The position numbers and the translations under genes are program-made. From Amblyornis subalaris (lineage: Eukaryota > Chordata > Aves > Passeriformes > Ptilonorhynchidae), in assembly GCA_018881555.1 (NCBI GenBank), contig JACAXG010000024.1:7120403-7184402 (forward strand): 64,000 nucleotides of DNA, read 5' to 3'. Below, piece by piece: positions 27,866-36,830 of this stretch (position 1 is its first letter; every line of letters begins with the position of its first letter). The notes under the pieces were generated by a model. That model was not told the origin of the DNA. It did not search any database and worked only from the letters and a program-made list of their open reading frames with translations.

Positions 27866-30800
27866 ACAATAATATAATCAGCTAACTACTGTGACTAAGG
27901 ATCAGAGGAACAGGTTTACTACCAACGTATATATTCCATCAACCAGGATAAAAAAGTGTCTGAATACGACAACCACACCAGATGCCCCTTCCCAACTGAC
28001 ATCGGAGTCAAAGCCCTCAAGTCCTCTCAGACTGGAGTCCGCCACAACCCCAAAGCCTTCCAGTTCATGCAGAGAGTAAGCTGACATCCTAAGCTGTAGC
28101 AAACACTGAGGGCCCAACCTTCATGCTCATCTCTCACTCCCGNGGTGAGATCTAAATCCCAGGATTACTTGTCTCTGCAGCGTTAGACTCTATGCACACA
28201 CTTAACCTCCTTGCCACAACTGCACAGTGGGTCTGCTTGCCATGATCCAGGCAAGCACACACCCAAGTGTTGGCAAGGTTTGGGTATCAGCAGCGTATTT
28301 TTCGTCTCTCAGAGCAGTCAGTCAGCACACACACTTGCTGCAAGCACATATCAATACACAATCACACATACATACTGATTACTACTTCACACAAACCAAG
28401 ATATATTACTGCAAGTTTCTACTGAATACCAGTAATGAAATATACACCAAAACTTCGCCTCCTCAAAGTTTTTCCAAATCTGATTAGAGCACTTCACTTC
28501 ATGGTGAGACAGGAAGACGGTGCACCAAGCAGCTTGGGCATAAACAACGCACCAGCCTTCACCCTCTACACTGAAGCTTTCCACATTCATCACCCCAGGT
28601 GCTGTGGCATTTACTGCACGCACCCTTGTCCCAAACTGGAGGAGGAAGGGGGAGAAAAAAAANCCAAACCAAACCAACGAAAGAACAACGAAGTAAGAAA
28701 ATACCAGCACCACTGCTTCCCGTTCACAGGCTCCTAATAAAATTTTGTGACACCCCTGTAGCACAACACTTGCCTACTCTTCAGAACAACGCAGCAGCTT
28801 AGCAGTGAAGTTGGGGTACGGTGTGGAGCTTGTTGCTCTGCCTCAATATCATATTCCATGCCACGAGCAAGGCTGGAACACTCAAGAAATCATCAGCTGT
28901 ACTTGCATAATCAACTACCATTTAAACAGCTCCTCTTAAATCCAGCTGCTGAATGTAATCACCTTTAACACTGCCTGGTTAAAAGAAGTGTCCAAAAACC
29001 AGTGGTAGTTAGAAAAGTTGAAGGGAAAGCTACCCAGAATGGTTTGACTGGTGAAGAAATGCTTTCATTTGAAGTTCACATTTCTGTCTAGAAAGTTTTA
29101 CTTTCTATTTTTGACACTAATAAAATTGCCATCAAAGAAGCCAGTAACAGTAGTTTCTGTTCTCCAAGAAAATAATTGCAAGCGTCTGCATGTACACTAC
29201 ACATAAACAAACTATACATTAAAAAATAAGTTCAGATCATGATGTTTAGAATTGGCCACTTTAAAAAAAAAAAAGTTTTCCAATAACTGTGGAAATGTAA
29301 TGAAAATGTAGCATTTACTCATTTCAAGCAGAAATTCGCCTATATCTCTCTTACTAGGTAGGTGATTCCTTACAGTAAATATTCTATAACATACCTTACT
29401 GACCCTAGAGAAGGACCAGTTTTACAGTTCCTCAAATCAATAGGATGGTTGCTGATTTCAGTAAGAGCAGAAGTAAGCATTGTATTCTCAAAATGACACA
29501 TATTGAAAACAAGGAAATACAACTCATATGACACTACTTTTTCATGACGTTCATCTGTGTTCATCAGTTCAGAAAACACAGCCTACCTTTCCATGGGGTT
29601 TACTAGAAAAAAAACAGTAGCTATAACTCATTTTATAGATACATATATAGGGATCCAATCAGTTAATTGCACACATTTCGCCTGCATTAGCATTTTAACA
29701 TACAGCAACACACATACAATACCCCGTTATCCAGTTTGTCTGTCTGTGTTATGGAAAGTCAAACCAGACTCTAAGCTACGAGACTTCACGGGACACAGGC
29801 CTGATTGCACTTAACTCAGCAGAAGAAAATACACTCAGAACTTTTCAAATTGTGTTCCTACCGCGTAGAATGCAAGACTCCCCCATACACGCAAGGGACA
29901 AGCAAACAAAAGAGCATCACGCTGAGTAAGTGTTTATTCCAGGCTTTTCCCCTTAGAGAGAGTCTGGAAGTCACCTCTTCCTTCCAGGCAGGGAGAGACA
30001 ACCACTAAAAATCTCTTACTCGGGCACAGTTAGTCAGCAGGAGGAGGGAGATTCCTGGCTTGCAACAAGACAAAGCGACTCCTAAATAAAACGCAAAACC
30101 GAGGGATGAGGGAAGGGGAGAGGAAAGCAGTAGGCTGCTAGATAGGAAGGGTCTGGACAAAAAAGGAAACTCAGTTTTGTTTCCATTGTCTCAGCTTCAT
30201 GCCGCCTCCACTTAAAACGATAAACTTCACAGGGTAACCCCTTCTTCAATAAGCCAAGGCACGGAGAAACACATCCCCGAGNCTCTGCTGGAGCGGGGCA
30301 GGGCTGCGCAGCCCTGGCTCCTCTACCTGCCACCGGCAAGCGATGCCAGGAATTGCAGCGACTAAAATAAGTAATACGAATATGAATATTAAGAAAAAAC
30401 GGTAAAATTAAAAAAAAAGGAAGAGAAAACAAGCCTCACAATCCACTGTTGGTGGAAGGAGCAGCGGCTGCATCTCTCCGACGGCAGGAAACTTTCAACG
30501 AAGTTCCTGGCGGAGACGGCGGGCAGCCAACCCCGCGGGAGGCCAGGCCGGACTCCGGAGCCCCCTTTAAAGCTCCCTGCCATGGAGATCCACGCCAGCA
30601 GAGCCGGGCCCGGCCGCCGTGTCCCCGGGCAGCGCCGGGCGCTGACAGCCCACGGCACCGCGTCCCCCCCCCCCCGCGGCCGGAGCGGCGCGGGGAGCGC
30701 CCCGCAAACGGGGGGGGGACCGACCCCGCAACCGCCCTTCGCCCGAGGAAAAAACACGAGGGAAAATTAGTTATTTCCACCAAAATAATCCTGGGCAAAA

Positions 30801-30884
30801 CACGGCGAAGCCCACCGCCCCCAGGCGCCGGCGGGCGCGACCGGCGCTGACAGGGGCCGAGCGGACACAAGGACGGGGCTTTAC

Positions 30885-30917
30885 CTTGATGCAACACTGA
30901 GCAGGAGTCTCGGACAT
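30885..30917 (-). CDS. ETV6: ETV6 (TEL) coding exon 1, initiator methionine plus ten residues
   Basis: Reading the minus strand from ATG at 30917 gives MSETPAQCCIK, and the AAG codon is followed directly by GTAAAG, a consensus donor. Human ETV6 exon 1 encodes MSETPAQCSIK and ends at the same codon (recalled family knowledge), so ten of eleven residues match and the phase-0 junction agrees. ETV6 is a nuclear ETS-family repressor with an N-terminal pointed/SAM oligomerisation domain and a C-terminal ETS DNA-binding domain; both are encoded in later exons outside this window. The Ile-Lys pair starts the IKQE-type SUMO motif whose QE lies in exon 2. The start context has G at -3. The only oddity is Cys for Ser at residue 9. 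Confidence 0.92.
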
Positions 30918-31352
30918 CTCTCAGGAGGGACTCGGCGGAGCCCGGCGGGGCAGGCGCGGGCGGGCAGACGGGAAGTTCTGGGGCTTTCCCCACTTTCCGC
31001 TCCTCTCCCGGCGCGGCGGCGCGGCCCGACCCGGCCCGTCCCCTCAAGGGGAAGTGGCGGCCGGGGGCGGGCGCGGCGCGGCCGGGGTGGCGCGGGGGGG
31101 TCCGGCCGCGGGGCCGCGGGGCCGCTCCTCGCTGCTGCCGCCGCTCCCCCGCGGGCGCGCGCGGCCGCCCGCACCCCCCCCGGCGCGTGTGCGCTGCGCG
31201 TGCTCGCGGCTCCGCGTGAGAGGCGATGCGCGCGCGCGGGAAGAGGGAGGGGGCGCGGGAGTGCGCGGGAAAAGGGGGGTGGGGGGGCGCAGCCCCGCTC
31301 CCCGCCGGTGTTTTCCTTCCTGGAAAAGAGAGAAACCGAAAGGCGGCAGCGA

Positions 31353-31370
31353 GGGCCGGGCCGGGCCGGG
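31353..31370 (+). other. Potential G-quadruplex in ETV6 promoter
   Basis: GGGCCGGGCCGGGCCGGG has four G3 tracts with 2-base loops on the plus (template) strand about 440 bp upstream of the ATG. A second candidate lies on the minus strand at 31798-31826 (five C-tracts of 3-5 on the plus strand). Folding is inferred from the motif only. Confidence 0.5.
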
Positions 31371-31408
31371 CGCTGCGCCCCGCCCCGCGCCGCCGCTCAT
31401 TGATCCGG

Positions 31409-31433
31409 AGTTTCGGGGCCGAAACTGACGTGG
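31409..31433. promoter_or_regulatory. IRF-like inverted repeat abutting a CRE-like site
   Basis: AGTTTCGG-GG-CCGAAACT is a perfect 8-bp inverted repeat with a 2-bp spacer at 31409-31426. Each arm carries the CGAAAC/GTTTCG core of IRF/ISRE half sites. Its last T starts TGACGTGG (31426-31433), a CRE/ATF-like sequence. It sits about 500 bp upstream of the ETV6 ATG, inside the CpG island. Binding is inferred, not shown. Confidence 0.4.
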
Positions 31434-31930
31434 GTTCCCGGCACCCGCACCGCCCCTTAAAGGGGCCGCTCCAGCCTCCACAGCCACCACTGGCGGGGAT
31501 GGGCCGAGCGGGAGTGCGGCTCGCTCTGGCCGGAGCCCTCGGGTGCTGATGCGGGCCGGCCAGAGCAGGGGGAGGCTGGCAGGGCGCGGCCGGGGCCGTG
31601 TGGCCGTAGCGTTTTGACACCGCGCGGGGCGGGCCGGGCTCTAAACGCGGGCCCTTTAAGCTCCGAGCGGCGGTCCCGGGGCGGGCAGCGGGACGGGCGG
31701 GCTCCGCAGCACAGCGAGCTTTGTTCCGCCGCCGCTCGGAAAGCCCCGGCCGGCAGCGCCGCGCGGGCACCGCGGACACGGGCAGTCCGCGGAGGCGCCC
31801 CCGGCCCGGGCCCTGGCCCCGGCCCCACGCTCACAGCCCGGCGTGGTCGCTCCAGCGCAGGGTTTCAGGGAGCTGTTTGTATCACCCGCAGTGTGTGTGA
31901 TTTCCAGCCGCGATGGTGTCAGCGCTGGTT

Positions 31931-32598
31931 TCCGTCTGGCTCCTAGACAGTGCAGCCCCAGCCCTCGTGATGGGAGTGAAAAGAGCGGGGGGAAAGTGAG
32001 AAATACCTCGGCCATCTCTTCGTCCGAATCTCTCCGTGATTTTACGGGCAATTTTTGGTGTCCTGCCTGGTTTTTAGATGCACTGGCTTTGTTGCAAGGC
32101 CTGAACATGCCTGGGAGCAGAGCACTGCTTTGTACCCGTGGCACTAGAAGGCAGAGCTGCTTCTGGAGTCTGCTGGGAGGTGCATTTGGATAGAATAGTC
32201 TCCTGTAAGTGATTTGGTGCTACTGAAAATGGCACACGAGAGGGAAACCGCGGTGTTTTCAAAGGAAGGGTTAGCTGAGGTTTCATGATGCCTGCCTTAC
32301 ATGTGGCGTGCTGGCATCGAATGCAGTGCTGCTTCACCTGCATGGCCAAGAGCCAAGACTGCTGTAGGTGCCCCTTGGTCCATTTTGCAAACCAGGACCG
32401 ACTCCTTGCAGACTCTTAGAGCTTCATTTTGGCCAGTCTCTGAAACTAAATGAGGGAGAGGAAGGGAAGGTACTATCCCCTCCCAGCCTAGCACCCAATG
32501 ACCCTTTTTAAATATAGGACTAGCTTAATAATGAAGGNTTCATATTTGCTGTCTTACCTCAGCATGGCTGAACTGCTGGAGAAGAGTTGTTGCTGTTT
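31931..32598. other. ETV6 5' flank, unique sequence
   Basis: The stretch falls from CpG-island to genome-average composition. I see no exon with family resemblance and no repeat. It could carry a divergent transcript from the island, but no start or splice pattern stands out. Confidence 0.4.
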
Positions 32599-33200
32599 AG
32601 AATCACAGAATCGTGAAGGCTGGAAGTCTTTCAAGATCATGCAGTCCAGCTGTTAACCCAGCACTACTGTACCTCCTAAATCACTAACCTGTATCACTCA
32701 TTGTCAGATCCAGATAACACGTCCAGAGATGGTGACTCCACCAGCTCCCTGGGCAGCTCCTTCCAGTGCCTGACCCCCCAAACAGTGAAATTTTTTTTTT
32801 TTCTAGTATCCAATCTAAATCTCCCCTGTCTCAGCTTAAGATCATTTCCTTTCTTCCTCTCACTGCAGGAACACTAGAAGAGACTGGCCCCACCTCACTC
32901 CATCCTCCTTTCAGGGAGTTGTAGAGAGCAATGAAGTCTCCCCAGAGCCTCCTCAAGACTCAACAACCACAGCTCCCCCACCCATGTGGTAAGACATGTG
33001 GTAGAAAACGTGTAAGACATGTTTTCTAGACTCTTCACAAGCCGCCTTGCCCTTCTCTTGACACGCCCTGGCAACTCAATGTCCTTTTTAAAGTGAGGGG
33101 TCCAAAACTGAATGCAGCACTCGAGGTGTGGCCTCACCAATGCTGAGTACAGGGCACTGCCTCTCCCCCTCTTATCCTCTCTGCTTCATCCCCAGAACAT
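32599..33200 (-). mobile_element. CR1 LINE fragment, 3' end
   Basis: The plus strand starts with AGAATCACAGAATCGTGAAGG (the antisense CR1 3' terminus). It continues with the antisense landmarks in order: a CCAGCTGTTAACCCAGCACT segment, GATGGTGACTCCACCAGCTC, a TCCAATCTAAATCTCCCC segment and GAGGTGTGGCCTCACCAATG. On the minus strand near 32895-33140 the decayed reverse-transcriptase C-terminus is readable (VRPHLECCIQFWTPHFKKDIE), with frameshifts after it. The copy is 5'-truncated and inactive. Confidence 0.9.
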
Positions 33201-33329
33201 TTTGGTTTTTTACCTACATGATTACCGCTGGCTTTCCCCAAGAGCTGGGTTATTATTTTTGGTCTCATGGCAAGTTGGGGATTTTTGGGATTCCTTATAT
33301 TAAAGATAGAAATTTGAGATGCAAAAGAT

Positions 33330-33560
33330 TTGTTAGGTCATCTACTCTGCTCCCCTGATGGTAGAGGATTTACAGCACTTGTGTGATTGTTCTTTTGTTT
33401 TAAATGCCTCGGGTAATGGGGCTTCCACCTCTTTCTTTTGGGAGTCTGTTTCACAGTCCAGATAGTCCCATGGCCAGGAAGATATTTGGTCTATATTTGC
33501 ATTTGTGCAGTTTCACCCAGTTACTCCTGGTTATAACCATGTTGTGTACTCCCCTAAACA
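33330..33560 (-). mobile_element. Older CR1-type LINE fragment
   Basis: GTTAGGTCATCTACTCTGCTC, then GGGGCTTCCACCTCTTTC, TCTGTTTCACAGTCC, CCAGGAAGATATTTGG and CAGTTTCACCCAGTTACTCC correspond in order to the antisense 3' part of CR1 elements (the tcatctagtcc, gattccacctc, tattccagt, aggaagtttttcc and ccattactcc landmarks). It is far more diverged than the copy just to its left, so it is an older insertion. It may extend to about 33.66 kb. Confidence 0.5.
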
Positions 33561-36500
33561 GTTTGTCTCCTCTCTGGCTAGCTGTGTCTTACACACAGGT
33601 ATCACTTCTTTTCCTGGCCATTACCATCCTTTCTTTTTATCTCCTTTCATTAATCAGTCCCTGCAGCCACTTTATCATTGTTGTTGGTATTCTTTGATAC
33701 CCATCCAATGGGTCATCATTTCCTCAGCCCACGGATACCCATATTTAGGGCCTCATCCTTTGGGAATGCAGACGAAACCCCATCATGGTTTCATTTTGTC
33801 TCCAAGTTGCCTCAGAGAATTGTACAAAATCTGTCACCTGACATCACTGTGAATGAGATCTGGACCCGTGTGTCCTCAGTGATCCCTCTCGCAGTGCAAT
33901 TGCAATCTGTTTTTCTCCATAGACATTCTGGTGAAGCTGTGTGTCCCAAGTTTCATTTTTCTGCCTGGACTTTCAACATCTGTTCCTTCTGGGATCACTG
34001 ATAGCTTCTGTTCCTCGCACTTTGATTAATGGCCCTTACAAATACAGGCCTTGATCCATCTCCGCAAACCTCTCAACCAGTGTGGATGGTTGCAAGTATG
34101 TCCAGGACCACAACCTAGTTTAGAGGTATTCTGTTCCAGCTCTTTCTGTTTGTTTTTTCCACTACTCCACTAAATGTGAGTGTGATGGATGGTAACTAGA
34201 AAAGGTAGGAAAAGAAATGATGAATGTGTAGAGAAGGCCACAGGCACAAGTGCGGTACCTCTTCAGCCACAATTCAATCCCATTGAAGCTGCTGTAAGAA
34301 AGCTGGGAAGGAAATGTGGCTGGACAAAACACATCCCACCCCACCCTGTGGTGTGCCCTTGCCAACAGAAGCAGGTACGGCTCAACCATGCTGGCTAGAC
34401 ACTAGACACGGTGACTGGAGAACACCTTTGAACCCTTTGAACAAGGAGGACCAAACCCTTTGTCATGTGTTAGCTTTTCTGCTTGGTTCTGCCTTTGTTT
34501 CTCTGGCCTGATCTCTTGCAGTTCCTCTCATTAGTTCCATCTCTTGAGACCTCAGACTTTATACTGCTCTGGGCAGGAAAAGAAAAATGCTACCAAATCT
34601 CCTGGTGTGCAGGGTGGTCCATGGTTGCAGGACAGTTGTTCTGGAAGAGTAAGGAGAAAGCTTCTTCAGCTGTCAGCTCCCCTTTAGATCTGTGCCACGT
34701 GGAGATTGCACAGAGCGGAAAGGAAGTCCATTAGCTCATATTAAACCTTGAACAGGCTCCCAGTTAGTTTCTTCCCCTCTCACCTAGAGGCTACTGCCTA
34801 GCTTATCTCCAGGGAGGACCCATTAGTTAAAAGCAGGATTTATGATCCAGCAGAGCCACCTGTCAACACCCCAGCCAGAATTCCCCTAACTTTTTGTTCG
34901 GATAGATGTCAGCAACACTAATACAGGCAAAAGGTACCATGGCCTGAGAAGTGAAGCCAAGATCCTGCCTTGCTTAGGGCTCTCCCAGGAAGGGGACATG
35001 GGTGGCATGTTGGGGGACAGCAGCAGGATGAGTTAACCAAGACTCAAGAATGTTCTTCTCATAGTGGTCTGAAAAATTCGGCTTTAGATGCTTTTTTTTT
35101 CTGGTCTAAAGTTTCTTCCTGAAAACAGAGCAAACCCTGAAGTAAAGGAGACAAACACTGGGACTTGTAATTTTCTGTCCATAAGGGTGCATCTGCCCAG
35201 AAGCTTCCACTGATTCTCTGCCACGTGGGCCTCTTTTACAGTCATAGGACTCCCAGTGTCCTTCTACTTGCACTTGCTCAGCAGCTAGGCTAGGGGTTTT
35301 TTCAGATGTCCTGAAAGGATGTTGGAGCCTTTTTCCCGAAGGAGTTAGACACTCGGGTACCTACATCCAGCTGAAAGCCAAGGTTTTCATTCCTTCTTTT
35401 GTGTACTGGTTTTCTGGTTTCAGCAGCATACAGCAATACCTCAGATGTCTGCAGTAATAATTGACTTTTATTAAGGAGACTTTGTTCATAGTAGTATTTT
35501 CCCTTCCTTCTTTTTATTTGCAAACCACTCATTACTTCCCAGTGCCCAGTTATCATTAACTCATTCTACTGCTTCTCCACTGTTATCTTTTCCTTCCCTT
35601 TATCTTTCCCCAGCACAACTTAACTGACTCATTTACTGCTCACTTATTTGCCTCATTTGTATTACTAGTTTTATTTTTGTCTTCCAAGGTTTTAGCAGAT
35701 AGAAATAGCCACTTGATGTTACTTGACGGGTGTGCTGACATTACTGAGCCTCAACAAAGATGACCCTTCCAGACTGAGGGATGGGACCAAGCTCTTAAGG
35801 AACAAAGCTCAGTAGGAGACAGTAAATTCCCAGAACATGCAAGGATAGGTTCATGTTAAAATGCAACTGATTTTTTTAGTCTTGAGGGCTAAAAGGAAAT
35901 CCATGACGGCTGGTACACAGAGGTACTGTGGAAGTGATCACCACTGCACATTTAGCACTACAATTCTTTTTCCCTTACCCAATAGGTTTCAGAAACCAAA
36001 TTGTATTTTATGGACCTAGCGTGCATCAGTCATGCTGTTTCTCATCATTAGCAGTAAGTCTAGCTTTCACTTCATGTTCTCAGGCAAGTCCTTTTTCCAA
36101 GATTCAGCCACATTTCTTGTGATAGAAGTCCCAAATCCTTGACTTTTTCGGAACAGTTATGAAATTCAGTCTGCAGTGTTAGAGTGAGAAATGCTATATC
36201 CATTTTATTTGCATTCTTGCCAATTTGTTCATCTAAGATTCTAATCTTTGAGATTCCATGATCTGGCTCTATGAATAAGATTCGCACCAGAATAATGATT
36301 TTGATAAAAAGTGTTTTTTTGTTTTGATTTGATTTGATTTTAAATCAAAATAGCAATTCTTGTGCATTCTCCAAAGCTGCAGGCATTTTGATATAAAGAT
36401 ACTTGTACAGTTTACTTAGGCACTCGTAGCTTTCCCACAACAGTCAAAATAGAAATGCAAAAATCCTGGTATGACACCTATTAATCTAGCAGCAAATAGA

Positions 36501-36764
36501 TGTAAAACAAAATAACCCTGAACATTCTTGTTGGTCTGAGCTGTGTCATCCTCACACATCATCACATACTGTATTATTTTGAATCATCTACCGTATTGCA
36601 TCTGTAAATAAGAGTTTTCTATCACTCTAGGTGTCACTGTTCTGTTCGAGAAAGGGGAAGGGAAATTGAGGACTGTACTGATTTAACTCCTCTTTATTGT
36701 TCAAAGCAGCACAGCATTTTCTGAGAGACAAGTTTCTAGTCATGTTTGAGAAGCGGACTCCATT
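33561..36764. other. Intergenic DNA upstream of ETV6, no gene recognised
   Basis: This is unique, moderately AT-rich sequence. The AT palindrome at 36322-36350 is listed separately. I see no exon with recognisable protein content. Confidence 0.4.
36322..36350. repeat. AT-rich inverted repeat with GATTT tandem
   Basis: TTTTGATTT (36322-36330) and AAATCAAAA (36342-36350) are perfect 9-bp inverted arms around an 11-base spacer made of further GATTT units. Likely a small microsatellite able to form a hairpin or cruciform. Confidence 0.55.
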
Positions 36765-36830
36765 GCACAAGTCACTCCTTACACACATTTCAAGTTGTAG
36801 CACGTAAAAATGAGGCAGTGAGCGGCCCTG
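36765..36830 (+). repeat. Possible MIR-like SINE fossil
   Basis: CACAAGTCACTCCTTACAC, then a TTTCAAGTTGTAGCACG part and GTAAAAATGAGGCAGTGAG, roughly follow the sense MIR order (GGCAAGTCACTTAACC, CAGTTTCC-TC, GTAAAATGGGGATAATGA). It is decayed and the weakest of the MIR-like calls. Confidence 0.3.

Larger units (their letters stand above)
1..30884 (-). other. ETV6: ETV6 intron 1, 5' portion (continues beyond the window)
   Basis: On the minus strand this begins at the GT of the exon 1 donor (30883-30884) and runs to the window edge. It is AT-rich, mostly unique DNA with many stop codons in all frames. I looked on the minus strand for the start of ETV6 exon 2 (QERISYTPPES in the family) and did not find it, which fits the very long first intron known for vertebrate ETV6. 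Open frames of 60-166 codons here lack family resemblance and are taken as chance. Contents I can name are listed separately: MIR-like fossils, an ancient CR1/L3 fragment, small repeats and candidate conserved blocks. That the whole stretch is one intron is inference from exon 1 and gene structure; a nested ncRNA cannot be excluded. Confidence 0.78.
30440..31930 (-). promoter_or_regulatory. ETV6: CpG-island promoter of ETV6
   Basis: About 1.5 kb of very GC- and CpG-rich DNA with sharp edges against AT-rich flanks encloses ETV6 exon 1. No TATA box is positioned upstream of the ATG. Sp1-type GC boxes (GGGCGG or its complement) are near 31064, 31450, 31626 and 31680. ETS cores GGAAGT are at 30971-30976 and 31050-31055. 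A STAT-type TTCCTGGAA is at 31317-31325, and a CRE-like TGACGTGG is at 31426-31433. The transcript start cannot be fixed from sequence; the 5' UTR must lie right of 30917 on the minus strand. Long open frames here are Pro/Arg/Ala/Gly-rich and come from base composition, not coding. Confidence 0.85.

Noticed and set aside
30436..31779. 447-codon open frame on the minus strand through the CpG island
   Set aside because: It is Pro/Arg/Ala/Gly-rich, as expected when stop codons are rare in GC-rich DNA, has no domain, and lies in a different frame from the ETV6 start codon it overlaps.
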